From DASQEH01 sp035633755 (lineage in GTDB: Bacteria > Actinomycetota > Actinomycetes > Propionibacteriales > Nocardioidaceae), in the NCBI GenBank assembly GCA_035633755.1, contig DASQEH010000053.1, forward strand, positions 43,375 through 107,374: a stretch of DNA of 64,000 nt, given 5' to 3'. The notes beneath the pieces are model-generated. The model did no database searches, was not told where the DNA came from, and saw nothing but the letters and a program-made list of their open reading frames with translations. How positions within the stretch are numbered: position 1 is the stretch's first letter; the number at the start of each line of letters is the position of its first letter. This document shows positions 24,139-35,240 of the stretch, piece after piece. The position numbers and the translations under genes are program-made.

Positions 24139-27100
24139 TCAGGTGGACACGACGACGACCAGATCGCCACCCTCCACACTGCGCGGGCCGTCCAGTGCCA
24201 CGCGCTCGATGGTTCCGCTCACCGGGGTCGTGATCGACGCCTCCATCTTCATCGCCTCGATCGTCGCGACCACCTCGCCCGCCTCGACGGTGTCGCCGAC
24301 GCCGCGCACCAGGGCCACCACGCCGTCGAACGGCGCTCCGATCTGCTCGGGGCGGTTGGGGTCGGCACGCTCCCTCACCGGTGCGTCCGAGGAGACGGAG
24401 CGGTCTCGTACCGACACCGGGCGCATCTGCCCGTTGATGGTGCACATGACAGTACGGATGCCGCGCTCGTCGGGCTGGCTGATCGACTCCAGCCCGACGA
24501 TCAGCCGCACCCCCTCGGCGAGATAGATGTCGCGCTCGTCGTCGAAGTCCAACCCGTACAGGAAGTCCCGGGTCGGGACGACGGAGATGTCGCTGAAGCG
24601 CTCACGGGAGTCGGCGAACTCCCGGGCCGGCCCAGGGAACAGCAAGCGGTTGAGCGTGTTCCTGCGGTCGGTACTCAGGCTGTCCGCGTCGTCGTCGGAC
24701 AACACCAGGTCGCGCGACGGCACTGAGCGCCCGGCGAGGGCCCTGGCACGGAAGGGTTCGGGCCACCCGCCCGGGGGGTCGCCCAGCTCGCCGGTCAGGA
24801 AGCCGATCACCGAGTCCGGTACGTCGAACGATCCCGGGTCCGCCGCGAACTCCGCTGGATCGGCCCCGACGGCGACCAGGTGGAGGGCGAGATCTCCGAC
24901 CACCTTGCTGGTCGGAGTGACCTTGACGATGTTGCCGAGGATGTCGTTCGCGGCTGCGTACATGTCCTCGATCTGCTCGAACTTGTCACCCAGCCCCAGC
25001 GCGAGTGCCTGCTGCCGCAGGTTGGACAGCTGGCCACCGGGGATCTCGTGCGTGTACACCCGACCGGTGGGAGCAGGCAGTCCTGACTCGAAGGGCGCGT
25101 AGAGGCGACGCGTGGCCTCCCAGTACGGCTCCAGGTCGCACACCGCCGACAACGACAGTCCGGTCGCGCGTTCGGTGGCGTCGGTGCCCGCCACGAGGGC
25201 CGAGAGGGCCGGCTGGCTCGTGGTGCCCGCGAGCGCGGCGTTGGCGGCGTCCACGGCGTCCACCCCGGCGTCGATGGCGGCCAGCAGAGTGGCCAGCTGG
25301 CCTCCGGGAGTGTCGTGGGTGTGCAGATGGACCGGCAGGTCGAACCGCTCCCTCAGGGCCGTCACCAGGAGGCGAGCGGCGGGGGCGCGCAGCAGGCCGG
25401 CCATGTCCTTGATGGCCAGCACGTGCGCTCCTGCGTCGACGATCTGCTCGGCGAGCCTCAGGTAGTAGTCCAGCGTGTACAGCCGTTCGGACGGGTCCGT
25501 GAGGTTGCCCGTGTAGCACAGGCACACCTCCGCCAGCGTCGTCCCGGTCGCCTGCACGGCGTCGATGGCCGGTCGCATCTGCTCCACGTCGTTGAGGGCG
25601 TCGAAGACCCGGAAGATGTCGATGCCGGTAGCCGCCGCCTCGGTGACGAAGGCGTCGGTCACCTGCGTCGGGTACGGCGTGTACCCCACGGTGTTGCGGC
25701 CGCGTAGCAACATCTGCAGCGCGATGTTCGGCACGGCTTCGCGCAGCGCCCCGAGCCGCTCCCAGGGGTCCTCGGCCAGGAACCGCAGGGCGACGTCGTA
25801 CGTGGCGCCACCCCAAGCCTCCAGGGAGAGCAGCTCGGGCGTCATCCGGGAGACATGGTCGGCCACCCCGACCAGGTCGCGCGTTCGGACCCGGGTGGCC
25901 AGCAGCGACTGGTGGGCGTCCCGCATCGTGGTCTCGGTCACCGCGACCGCGCGCTGCTCACGAAGGGCCGCCGCGAAGCGGGCCGGGCCGAGCTCGAGGA
26001 GCCGGTTGCGCGACCCCGCCGGCGGCGAGGTGGACACGTCGAGCGTGGGCAGCTTCGTGTGCGGCTCGACCTTGGTGGGAGCCGGGCCGAAGGGCTTGTT
26101 GACGGTGACGTCGGCCAGATACTGCAGCAGCCGGGTGCCACGGTCCGCCGACGAGCGCGCCGTGAGCAGGCTCGGGTGCTGGTCGATGAACGACGTCGTC
26201 ACCCGGCCGGCCCGGAAGTCCGGGTTGTCCAGGACCGCCTGGAGGAACGAGATGTTGGTCGCCACACCGCGGATACGGAACTCGGCCATCGCCCGGCGGG
26301 CCCGGTCCACCGCCATCTCGAAGGTCCGCCCGCGGCAGGTCAGCTTCGTCAGCATCGAGTCGAAGTACGCCGAGATCTCCGCGCCGGTGTACGTGGTGCC
26401 GCCGTCGAGCCGGATGCCTGCTCCGCCGGGGGAGCGGTACGCGGTGATGCGGCCGGTGTCGGGACGGAACCCGTTGGCGGGGTCCTCCGTGGTGATGCGG
26501 CACTGTAGCGCCGCGCCGCGTACGACGATGCCGCCTTGGTGCAGGCCAAGGTCGGCGAGGGTCTCGCCGGACGCGATGCGTAGCTGCGCCTGCACCAGGT
26601 CGACGTCGGTGATCTCCTCGGTCACGGTGTGCTCGACCTGGATGCGGGGGTTCATCTCGATGAAGACGTGCCGGCCCTGCGGGCTGACGAGGAACTCGAC
26701 GGTGCCGGCGTTGCAGTAGCCGATCGCGCGCGCGAAGGCGACGGCGTCGGCGCAGATCCGGCTGCGCAGGTCCGGATCGAGGTTGGGCGCCGGGGCGATC
26801 TCGATGACCTTCTGGTGACGCCGCTGGAGCGAGCAGTCCCGCTCGAACAGATGGATGACCTCGCCCCGCGAGTCGGCCAGGATCTGGACCTCGATGTGAC
26901 GCGGATCGACGACGGCCTCCTCGACGAAGACCGTACGGTCGCCGAAGGCGCCGTCCGCCTCCCGCATCGCCGACTCGACGGCCTCGCGCAGGCGCTCCGG
27001 GTCGTCGACCCGTCGCATCCCGCGTCCGCCTCCTCCGGCCACCGCCTTCACGAACACCGGGAAGTGCAGCTCGGTTGCGGATGTGCAGATCTCGTCGACG

Positions 27101-27519
27101 TCACGGGAAGGAGCCACATTGGCGAGCACCGGCACTCCGGCCGCCCGGGCGGCTTCCACGGCGCTGGACTTGTTCCCGGTCAGTCGCAGTACCTCCGTCG
27201 GTGGTCCGACGAACACCAGCCCGGCGTCCGCGCAAGCCCGGGCGAGCGCCGGGTTCTCCGAGAGGAAGCCGTAGCCGGGATAGACGGCCTCGGCACCGGC
27301 GCTGACCGCGGCCGCGACGATGGCGTCGGGGTCGAGGTAGGCCCGGACCGGGTGGCCACGCTCACCGATCTCGTAGGCCTCGTCCGCCTTGAGCCGATGC
27401 TCCGAACCGCGGTCCTCATACGGGAACACCGCGACGGTCCTGGCTCCCAGCTCGTAGGCCGCCCGGAATGCCCTGACCGCGATCTCGCCGCGGTTTGCCA
27501 CCAGAACCTTCGCGAACAT
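24139..27519 (-). CDS. pyc: Pyruvate carboxylase
   Basis: 1126 residues, the size of single-chain pyruvate carboxylases. Order of domains: biotin carboxylase (VANRGEIAVRAFRAA at 6-20; ATP-grasp loop GGGGRGM; EMNPRIQVEHTVTE), then carboxyltransferase (ETTMRDAHQSLLATR; metal ligands HLHTHDT), then a C-terminal biotinyl domain with EAMKME carrying the biotinylated Lys. It carboxylates pyruvate to oxaloacetate to replenish the TCA cycle. BirA at 35257 is the likely biotin donor. The ATG at 27519 has TAGCCT 7 nt upstream and no ribosome site: leaderless. Confidence 0.95.
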   Translation of the reverse strand: MFAKVLVANRGEIAVRAFRAAYELGARTVAVFPYEDRGSEHRLKADEAYEIGERGHPVRAYLDPDAIVAAAVSAGAEAVYPGYGFLSENPALARACADAGLVFVGPPTEVLRLTGNKSSAVEAARAAGVPVLANVAPSRDVDEICTSATELHFPVFVKAVAGGGGRGMRRVDDPERLREAVESAMREADGAFGDRTVFVEEAVVDPRHIEVQILADSRGEVIHLFERDCSLQRRHQKVIEIAPAPNLDPDLRSRICADAVAFARAIGYCNAGTVEFLVSPQGRHVFIEMNPRIQVEHTVTEEITDVDLVQAQLRIASGETLADLGLHQGGIVVRGAALQCRITTEDPANGFRPDTGRITAYRSPGGAGIRLDGGTTYTGAEISAYFDSMLTKLTCRGRTFEMAVDRARRAMAEFRIRGVATNISFLQAVLDNPDFRAGRVTTSFIDQHPSLLTARSSADRGTRLLQYLADVTVNKPFGPAPTKVEPHTKLPTLDVSTSPPAGSRNRLLELGPARFAAALREQRAVAVTETTMRDAHQSLLATRVRTRDLVGVADHVSRMTPELLSLEAWGGATYDVALRFLAEDPWERLGALREAVPNIALQMLLRGRNTVGYTPYPTQVTDAFVTEAAATGIDIFRVFDALNDVEQMRPAIDAVQATGTTLAEVCLCYTGNLTDPSERLYTLDYYLRLAEQIVDAGAHVLAIKDMAGLLRAPAARLLVTALRERFDLPVHLHTHDTPGGQLATLLAAIDAGVDAVDAANAALAGTTSQPALSALVAGTDATERATGLSLSAVCDLEPYWEATRRLYAPFESGLPAPTGRVYTHEIPGGQLSNLRQQALALGLGDKFEQIEDMYAAANDILGNIVKVTPTSKVVGDLALHLVAVGADPAEFAADPGSFDVPDSVIGFLTGELGDPPGGWPEPFRARALAGRSVPSRDLVLSDDDADSLSTDRRNTLNRLLFPGPAREFADSRERFSDISVVPTRDFLYGLDFDDERDIYLAEGVRLIVGLESISQPDERGIRTVMCTINGQMRPVSVRDRSVSSDAPVRERADPNRPEQIGAPFDGVVALVRGVGDTVEAGEVVATIEAMKMEASITTPVSGTIERVALDGPRSVEGGDLVVVVST

Positions 27520-27526
27520 GCCGACG

Positions 27527-27532
27527 AGGCTA
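27527..27532 (-). promoter_or_regulatory. Leaderless -10 box of pyc
   Basis: Minus-strand TAGCCT lies 7 nt before ATG 27519. The mirror hexamer on the plus strand is TATTGC, without the final T, and no plus-strand gene starts here. Confidence 0.55.
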
Positions 27533-27584
27533 TTGCCTGCAGCCCCGCTGCGGGGCGCGGGTCTGCTCCCTGGAACGCGCGGTG

Positions 27585-29348
27585 CTACTCCTTGATCTCG
27601 CAGAGCACCTTGCCGGTCGACACACTGGCGCCGACGTCGGCCGCGAGCTGGGTGACGACACCCGACTTGTGGGCATGAATGGGCTGCTCCATCTTCATCG
27701 CCTCGAGGACCACGACGAGATCGCCCTGAGCGACCGAGTCGCCCTCGCTGACCGCGACCTTGACGATGGTGCCTTGCATGGGCGCTGTCAGGGCGTCTCC
27801 ACCGGCCGCCGCCGCGCCCTTGGTCGCGCGCTTTCGCCGGACCAGCGAGGTGGCCGACGCGACGGCGGCGCCGCCCGCCGCGGCGATGTCCGCCGGCAGC
27901 GACACCGATAGGCGTCTGCCCGCGACCTCGACGGTCACGGTGCGGCGCTCGACGGCCTCCTCGACGGCCGGCTGACCGTCGTACGGCGCAATGTCATTGA
28001 CGAACTCGGACTCGATCCAGCGGGTGTGGACTGCGAACGCCGACGTGTTCGCGGCAAAGGCTGGATCATCGACGACGCGGCGATGGAAGGGCAGCACGGT
28101 CGGCATCCCTTCGACGACGAACTCGCGCAGCGCCCGCCGGGAGCGGGCCAACGCCTGGTCCCTGTCGGCACCGGTGACGATCAGCTTGGCCACCAAGGAG
28201 TCGAAAGCGCCGGGAACGGTCTCGCCGAGGTCGTAGCCGCTGTCCACGCGCACGCCCGGCCCCGCCGGTGGCTGCCACGTCGTCAATGTGCCGGGTGCCG
28301 GCATGAAGTTGCGGCCGGCGTCCTCAGCGTTGATGCGGAACTCGATCGAGTGCCCCCTGACCTCGGGATCGTCGTACCCGAGCGGCTCTCCGGCGGCGAT
28401 GCGGAACATCTCACGGACCAGGTCGATGCCGGTGACCTGCTCGGTGACGGGGTGCTCGACCTGCAGGCGGGTGTTGACCTCGAGGAACGAGATGGTGCCG
28501 TCCTGGCCGACCAGGAACTCACAGGTCCCGGCGCCCCGGTAGCCGGCCTCGCGCAGGATCGCCTTGGATGCTGTGTAGAGCGTGCTCCGCTGGTCGTCGG
28601 ACAGGTACGGGGCAGGCGCCTCCTCGACCAGCTTCTGGTGCCGGCGCTGCAGCGAGCAGTCCCGGGTCGACACGACGACGACGTTCCCTCGGGAATCGGC
28701 GAGGCACTGCGTCTCCACGTGGCGGGGTCGATCGAGGTAACGCTCCACGAAGCATTCGCCCCGTCCGAACGCGGTGACCGCCTCACGGACAGCGGAGTCG
28801 TACATCTCGGTGATCTCGTCCTCGGTGCGAGCGACCTTGAGGCCCCTCCCGCCGCCGCCGAAGGCGGCCTTGATCGCGATGGGCAGGCCATGCTCGCGGG
28901 CGAAGGCGACCACCTCGGTCGCGTCGCGAACCGGGTCCGGTGTGCCGGCCACGAGAGGCGCGCCGACCCGGGCGGCGATATGCCGCGCCTGGACCTTGTC
29001 GCCGAGGGCGTCGATGGCCTCGGGTGGCGGCCCGATCCAGATGAGACCGGCCGCGGCCACCGCTCGCGCGAAGTCGGCGTTCTCCGCCAGGAACCCGTAT
29101 CCGGGATGCACCGAGTCGGCACCGCACCGGCGCGCCGCCGCGATGATCTTGTCGATCGAGAGGTAGGTGTCCGCCGGGTTCGAGCCGTCGAGGCTGAACG
29201 CCTCGTCCGCCAGCCGCACGTGCAGGGCGTCGCGGTCCGGTTCGGCGTACACCGCCACGCTGGCGATGGCGGCGTCGCGGCACGCCCGGATCACGCGAAC
29301 GGCGATCTCGCCTCGGTTGGCGATCAGCACCTTGGTCAGCTCGGGCAC
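27585..29348 (-). CDS. accA3: Acyl-CoA carboxylase biotin carboxylase/BCCP subunit (AccA3-like)
   Basis: 587 residues from GTG 29348, chosen because AAGGAG is 6 nt upstream; longer reading frames upstream are not credible. Biotin carboxylase domain: VLIANRGEIAVRVIRA, GGGGRGLK and EVNTRLQVEHPVTE. BCCP domain at the C-terminus with EAMKMEQ (biotinyl Lys). It carboxylates biotin for the carboxyltransferase AccD5 (33659-35233), with AccE as the third subunit, to make malonyl- or methylmalonyl-CoA. One alpha subunit commonly serves several beta subunits in actinobacteria. Confidence 0.94.
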   Translation of the reverse strand: MPELTKVLIANRGEIAVRVIRACRDAAIASVAVYAEPDRDALHVRLADEAFSLDGSNPADTYLSIDKIIAAARRCGADSVHPGYGFLAENADFARAVAAAGLIWIGPPPEAIDALGDKVQARHIAARVGAPLVAGTPDPVRDATEVVAFAREHGLPIAIKAAFGGGGRGLKVARTEDEITEMYDSAVREAVTAFGRGECFVERYLDRPRHVETQCLADSRGNVVVVSTRDCSLQRRHQKLVEEAPAPYLSDDQRSTLYTASKAILREAGYRGAGTCEFLVGQDGTISFLEVNTRLQVEHPVTEQVTGIDLVREMFRIAAGEPLGYDDPEVRGHSIEFRINAEDAGRNFMPAPGTLTTWQPPAGPGVRVDSGYDLGETVPGAFDSLVAKLIVTGADRDQALARSRRALREFVVEGMPTVLPFHRRVVDDPAFAANTSAFAVHTRWIESEFVNDIAPYDGQPAVEEAVERRTVTVEVAGRRLSVSLPADIAAAGGAAVASATSLVRRKRATKGAAAAGGDALTAPMQGTIVKVAVSEGDSVAQGDLVVVLEAMKMEQPIHAHKSGVVTQLAADVGASVSTGKVLCEIKE

Positions 29349-29389
29349 GAGGAACTCCTTGGGTGCAGACGACCGGCGGCTCCGTCGGC

Positions 29390-29395
29390 AGTCTA
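29390..29395 (-). promoter_or_regulatory. Candidate -10 box of accA3
   Basis: Minus-strand TAGACT predicts transcription from about 29383, giving a leader of roughly 35 nt that contains the AAGGAG ribosome site. Confidence 0.45.
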
Positions 29396-29435
29396 GGGCC
29401 AGCCCGGCGCATCGCGGGCTGCTCCCGAACGCGCC

Positions 29436-29441
29436 TAGAGT
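29436..29441 (+). promoter_or_regulatory. Candidate -10 box of the GVFDQG-repeat protein gene
   Basis: TAGAGT predicts a start near 29448 and a leader of about 36 nt before ATG 29484. The region between this and the divergent accA3 promoter contains GCCCG/CGGGC complementary arms (29403-29419) but no clear operator. Confidence 0.4.
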
Positions 29442-29483
29442 GTGAGGTGATACCCCCACCCCCGACCGCAGGAGCTCATCGCC

Positions 29484-29810
29484 ATGACCAGCTCGCATCA
29501 CCCCGACGCCGACCGCCCCTCCGACGACGCCGCCGACCGGAACGTGCATACGTCCGGTGACGGGGCCACTTCGAGCGCCGGCGACGACCCGAACACCGGG
29601 TCCTTCAGCGGAGGGATCTTCGGCCAGGGCCAGGACAGGCCCGACGACGAGGGGGAAGGCGTCTTCGACCAGGGTCGGCCGGAGTCGGCGGAGACCCCGG
29701 GACAAGGCGTCTTCGACCAGGGTCACGAGGAGCCGCAGGATGTCGAGGAGGAAGGCGTCTTCGACCAGGGCCAGGGGTCGTCCAGCGACTTCGGTGAAGG
29801 CACCCGTTGA
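29484..29810 (+). CDS. Small acidic repeat protein with GVFDQG motifs
   Basis: 108 residues, strongly acidic, with no signal peptide, membrane segment or cysteine; probably disordered. It contains four evenly spaced copies of G-[IV]-F-[DG]-Q-G: GIFGQG at 44-49, then GVFDQG at 59-64, 75-80 and 91-96 (spacing 15, 16, 16). The linkers are variable and rich in Glu, Pro, Asp and Ser. The three GVFDQG copies are also nearly identical in DNA, suggesting recent duplication or selection for an exact short binding motif. GGAG lies 10 nt before the ATG. I do not recognise the family. It precedes the acyl-CoA dehydrogenase gene by 57 bases. Confidence 0.75.
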   Translation: MTSSHHPDADRPSDDAADRNVHTSGDGATSSAGDDPNTGSFSGGIFGQGQDRPDDEGEGVFDQGRPESAETPGQGVFDQGHEEPQDVEEEGVFDQGQGSSSDFGEGTR

Positions 29811-29867
29811 GCGTGGGGGCTGTCGGAACGCCGTTGCCACGTCGCATCGTCGCCTGAGGGGACTGAC

Positions 29868-31040
29868 GTGAGCTTCGGGCTTACCGCTGAGCAGGAGGAG
29901 TTCCGCCAGATCGTGCGGGAGTTCGCCGAGGGCGAGATCGCGCCGCACGCGGCGTCCTGGGACAAGGCGCACCACTTCCCGGTGGAGACCGTGCGTGCCA
30001 TGGGGTCACTCGGCCTGTTCGGCATCACGGCGCCCGAGGAGTACGGCGGGGCCGGGGCTGACGGTGACTTCACCAGTCTGTGCGTCGCCATCGAGGAGAT
30101 CGGCCGCGTCGACCAGTCGATGGGGATCACCCTGGAGGCGGCAGTCGGACTGGGCATCACGCCTCTGCTGGCGTACGGGACCGAGGAGCAGCGCGCCACC
30201 TGGCTCCCGGACCTGGTGGCGGGCCAGGCGCTGGCCGGCTTCGGGCTCACCGAAGCCGGCGCGGGGTCGGACGCGGGGGCGACGGCCACCCGGGCCACCC
30301 TGGACGACGGCATGTGGGTGGTGAACGGCTCCAAGCAGTTCATCACGAACTCCGGGTCGGACATGACGTCGCTCGTCATCGTCACTGCTCGCACCGGTCA
30401 ACGCGACGACGGCCGGGCCGAGGTGTCGACGATCATGATCCCGGCGGGGACGCCGGGATTCACGGTGGAGCCTGCCTACGACAAGCTGGGTTGGCACGCG
30501 AGCGACACCCATCCTCTGAGCTTCACCGACGCCCGGGTACCCGAGGCCAACCTGCTGGGCACGCGTGGTCGCGGGTTCGCACAGTTCCTCGCGACCCTCG
30601 ACGACGGGCGGGTGGCGATCGCCGCCCTGGCCGTCGGATGCATCCAGGCCTGCCTCGACATGTCGGTGGCGTACGCAGGCTCCCGGACGACGTTCTCGGT
30701 GCCGATCGGTACCAAGCAGGGTGTGGCCTTCCCGATCGCCGACCTCCAGGTGATGGCGGAGGCGGCTCGGGCCCTGACCTACAAGGCGGCCGCGCTCAAG
30801 GACGCCGGCGGTCCGCCGGCTCAGTTCCGTCAGGCGGCCGCGATCGCGAAGCTGTACTCGACCGAGGCGGCGGTGACCGCCACCCGGATCGCCACCCAGG
30901 TCTTCGGTGGCTACGGCTTCATGGAGGAGTACCCGGTGGCGCGCTTCTACCGCGATGCCAAGGTGCTCGAGATCGGTGAGGGGACGTCCGAGGTGCAGCG
31001 GATGCTGATCGCCCGAGGGCTCGGCCTACCGGTGGAGTAA
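29868..31040 (+). CDS. Acyl-CoA dehydrogenase
   Basis: 390 residues from GTG 29868, with GAGGGGA upstream. It is a full-length flavin-dependent acyl-CoA dehydrogenase: N-terminal helical domain, FAD/substrate strand AGFGLTEAGAGSDAG, WVVNGSKQFITNSG, and C-terminal TQVFGGYGFMEEYPVARFYRDAK. The Glu in GFMEEYP is at the position of the catalytic base of the short/medium-chain group. It oxidises acyl-CoA to trans-2-enoyl-CoA, passing electrons to ETF. Chain length or branch preference is unknown; the neighbouring acyl-CoA carboxylase genes would fit branched-chain or propionyl metabolism. Confidence 0.92.
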   Translation: MSFGLTAEQEEFRQIVREFAEGEIAPHAASWDKAHHFPVETVRAMGSLGLFGITAPEEYGGAGADGDFTSLCVAIEEIGRVDQSMGITLEAAVGLGITPLLAYGTEEQRATWLPDLVAGQALAGFGLTEAGAGSDAGATATRATLDDGMWVVNGSKQFITNSGSDMTSLVIVTARTGQRDDGRAEVSTIMIPAGTPGFTVEPAYDKLGWHASDTHPLSFTDARVPEANLLGTRGRGFAQFLATLDDGRVAIAALAVGCIQACLDMSVAYAGSRTTFSVPIGTKQGVAFPIADLQVMAEAARALTYKAAALKDAGGPPAQFRQAAAIAKLYSTEAAVTATRIATQVFGGYGFMEEYPVARFYRDAKVLEIGEGTSEVQRMLIARGLGLPVE

Positions 31041-31051
31041 GGCGCCGGCGC

Positions 31052-31669
31052 TCAGTCGCGCTGCCAGAGCGACGGCCACCACACACCCAGCTCGGCGAGC
31101 ATGTCCCGCAGCAGGGGCAGCGAGATCCCGACGACGTTGTGGTGGTCGCCCACGACACCGCGCACGAAGGCGCCTCCTCGAGCGTCGAGCGTGAAGGCGC
31201 CGGCGACCTCGACCGGCTCCCCCGTCTCGACATAGGCGTCGATGTCGTCGTCAGACATCGTCGCGAAGGTGACGACGGTGGACGCACCGCGCTGCACGCA
31301 GTCGCCGCTGTGCGGGTCTATCACGAAGTGGCCGGTGTGCAAGGTGCCCGAGCGTCCTCTGCAGGCGAGGAGGCGTTCGCGCGCGGCCCCTTTGGAGCCG
31401 GGCTTGCCGTAGGCAGTTCCCTCGAACTCGAAGACCGAGTCGCACGCGACGACGACGACCCGGTCGTCGTCGCTGGAGGGCGGGGGTGTCGTGTCGGCGA
31501 CGGCCCGACCCTTGAGCTCGGCGAGCCGCAGCGCCAACGACGCCGGGTCGGGGTCGACCACGGCCGACTCGTCGACGCCCGACACCACGACCGCGGGATC
31601 CAGGCCCGCGTTCCGCAACGTGCTCAGTCGAGCCGGTGACGCCGATGCCAGCACCAGCCGGACGCTCAC
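31052..31669 (-). CDS. maf: Maf-like nucleotide pyrophosphatase
   Basis: 205 residues. It starts with LVLASASPARLSTLRNAG, the Maf signature SxSPxR, and has the metal/base segment ACDSVFEFEG. Maf proteins hydrolyse modified or canonical nucleoside triphosphates (dTTP/UTP or m7GTP subgroups) and have been linked to septum inhibition. The subgroup is not resolved here. The start overlaps the stop of the DUF885 gene (ATGA). The accD5-accE-maf order is known from M. tuberculosis; here a DUF885 gene is interposed. Confidence 0.9.
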   Translation of the reverse strand: MSVRLVLASASPARLSTLRNAGLDPAVVVSGVDESAVVDPDPASLALRLAELKGRAVADTTPPPSSDDDRVVVVACDSVFEFEGTAYGKPGSKGAARERLLACRGRSGTLHTGHFVIDPHSGDCVQRGASTVVTFATMSDDDIDAYVETGEPVEVAGAFTLDARGGAFVRGVVGDHHNVVGISLPLLRDMLAELGVWWPSLWQRD

Positions 31670-33372
31670 AGGCGGGCGAGCGCGGAGCGCAACGGGTCCA
31701 AGCCGAGGGAGCCGAGGTCGAGGGCGGCCCGGTGGAACTCCTTGAGGTCGAAGGCGTTGCCCTGCCGAGCCTGCACCTCCTGCCGGGCTTGCAGCCAGAT
31801 CCGCTCACCGACCTTGTAGGACGGTGCCTGCCCGGGCCAGCCGAGATAGCGCAGGTGCTCGAATCGGATGACGGCGTCGTCGAGTCGGCAGTGCTGACGC
31901 AGGAAGTCCAGTCCCAGCTCCGCCGTCCAGGTCCGTCCGGGAGCGAAGCCGAACGGGTTGTCCGGTGGTATCCGCAGCTCCAAGTGCATGCCGATGTCGA
32001 CGATCACCCGCGCGGCCCGCAGCCGCTGCGCGTCGAGCATGCCCAGCCGGTGACCGGGATCGGTGAGGTAGCCGAGCTCGTCCATCAGGCGCTCGGCATA
32101 CAGCGCCCAGCCCTCCCCGTGTCCCGAGACCCAGCACATCGTGCGTTGCCAGCGGTTGAGCAGCTCGCTGCGATAGGCGGTCTGCCCCACTTGCAGGTGA
32201 TGCCCGGGGACGCCTTCGTGGTAGACCGTCGTCACCTCCTTCCAGGTCGAGAACCTGTCGATCCCGTCCGGCACCGCCCACCACATGCGGCCAGGGCGAG
32301 TCCAGTCCTCGCTGGGTCCGGTGTAGTAGATGGCACCGTCAGAGGTCGGCGCCAGGCAGCACTCGATCCGGCGGATCGGCGCCGGGATGTCGAAGTGGAC
32401 GTCGGCCATCTCCTCGATGGTCCGGTCGGCCAGGTCCTGCATCCAGCCGCGGAAGTTCTCTTTGCCCGACACGACACGGTCCGGGTCGGCGTCGAGTGCC
32501 GCAACCGCCTCTCCGACACGCCCGTCCGGGACGATCTGCTTCGCGACGCGGGCCATCTCGTCCTCGATCCGCCGCAGCTCCTCCCACCCCCAGGCATACG
32601 TCTCGTCCAGGTCGACCGTGGCGCCGAGGAATGAGCGCGACTCGGGCACGTAGCGGTCACGGCCCACGCCGTCACGTTCGCGGCCCCGGGGCAGCAGCGC
32701 CTGCTCGAGGAAGTCGGCGAACTCGGTGTAGGCCGCGCTCGCAGCAGCCGCATGACTCACCAGGCTCTGGTTCAAGGCGCCCTCGACCGGTGCGGAGGCG
32801 ACCAGCCGGGCGAACACGTCGCGGCCGTCGCCGCGATGCCCGGTCCAGGAGCGCAGCTGGCCGGCGACTGCTTCCAGCTGTCGGCGCGCTGACACGTGAC
32901 CGTTGTCAGCGCAGTGCACCAAGGTGGTCCGGTAGTCCTGGAGCGCTGCCGGCACGGCGGCGAGGCGAGCGTCGATGGCCGTCCACGCCTGCTCGCCCTC
33001 GGTGCTCATCAGGTCGAAGATCGACCGGAGGCTGTGCAGCTCGCTGGTCATGACGCTGACCTGCGACTGCGGGGTCCAGGCGGCGTACTGGTCGAGGCGG
33101 ACCTCTGCTCGCTCGATGAACGAGTCCTGGGCGCTGCGCTCACGGCCGTCGATGGGCTCGGCCCGTCGCATCTCGGCCAGTGCGGTCGACAACAGCTCCG
33201 CCCGGGCGGAGTAGCCGTCGAGGGACAGGTCCGGCAGCTCGCTGTCGTGTCCGGGAATCCCCAGGTATGTCGCGGTGAGAGGGTCCAGGGCGACGTAGTC
33301 CTCGACATACCCGTCGGCAATGTCGTCGACGCGCTGCGGGTGCTTGGTGCCGGTCGGGTTCGGGTCAGCCAC
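31666..33372 (-). CDS. DUF885 family protein (putative zinc peptidase)
   Basis: 568 residues from GTG 33372. DUF885 proteins are helical and carry a HExxxH-like motif; here YHEGVPGHHLQVGQ gives HExxxxHH. Further family segments are GEGWALYAERLMDELGY and RAARVIVDIGMHL, which would complete the zinc site with a downstream Glu. No signal peptide is seen, so it is cytosolic. Members act as metallo-carboxypeptidase-like enzymes; the substrate is unknown. The -10 box TAGAGT at 33379-33384 is 6 nt upstream, predicting a leaderless mRNA with maf as second gene. Confidence 0.88.
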   Translation of the reverse strand: MADPNPTGTKHPQRVDDIADGYVEDYVALDPLTATYLGIPGHDSELPDLSLDGYSARAELLSTALAEMRRAEPIDGRERSAQDSFIERAEVRLDQYAAWTPQSQVSVMTSELHSLRSIFDLMSTEGEQAWTAIDARLAAVPAALQDYRTTLVHCADNGHVSARRQLEAVAGQLRSWTGHRGDGRDVFARLVASAPVEGALNQSLVSHAAAASAAYTEFADFLEQALLPRGRERDGVGRDRYVPESRSFLGATVDLDETYAWGWEELRRIEDEMARVAKQIVPDGRVGEAVAALDADPDRVVSGKENFRGWMQDLADRTIEEMADVHFDIPAPIRRIECCLAPTSDGAIYYTGPSEDWTRPGRMWWAVPDGIDRFSTWKEVTTVYHEGVPGHHLQVGQTAYRSELLNRWQRTMCWVSGHGEGWALYAERLMDELGYLTDPGHRLGMLDAQRLRAARVIVDIGMHLELRIPPDNPFGFAPGRTWTAELGLDFLRQHCRLDDAVIRFEHLRYLGWPGQAPSYKVGERIWLQARQEVQARQGNAFDLKEFHRAALDLGSLGLDPLRSALARL

Positions 33373-33378
33373 GACCGG

Positions 33379-33384
33379 ACTCTA
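33379..33384 (-). promoter_or_regulatory. Leaderless -10 box of the DUF885-maf operon
   Basis: Minus-strand TAGAGT lies 6 nt before GTG 33372. The plus-strand mirror hexamer is TATCGC, without the final T. Confidence 0.55.
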
Positions 33385-33401
33385 TCGCCGTTGGCGGTCC
33401 C

Positions 33402-33658
33402 TTAGCGCGTCCAGGAACTCGCTCGCCAGGCTCCTGGGCCGGCAGCGTGTGGACGGCGGAGCAGCCGCTCGCGGTCGCGCCACGCCGAGCGAGGGGCGGG
33501 GGTGGCGCCGCTGCGCCCTTCGGGGCCGGGACTCGAGACGGCGGTGGCCACGACGGCAACGACTGCCGCGAGCTCCTCGTCTGAGGGATCGCCGCTCACG
33601 ACGCGGAGCATGGGAGGCGCTGGCGGCGGGAGCTCGACGGGTGTCGTGTCCGTCGAGG

Positions 33659-33662
<4 letters not shown>
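33402..33662 (-). CDS. accE: Acyl-CoA carboxylase epsilon subunit
   Basis: 86 residues from ATG 33662, overlapping the accD5 stop by 4 bases (ATGA). It matches small actinobacterial AccE proteins: a Pro-rich N-terminus, LRVVSGDPSDEELAAVVAV as the conserved helix, then a low-complexity linker and SAWRDRERLLRRP. AccE binds and activates the AccA3-AccD complex. Short and hard to call by composition alone, but position and core motif are convincing. Confidence 0.9.
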
Positions 33663-35233
<1,571 letters not shown>

Positions 35234-35240
35234 GCAGGGC

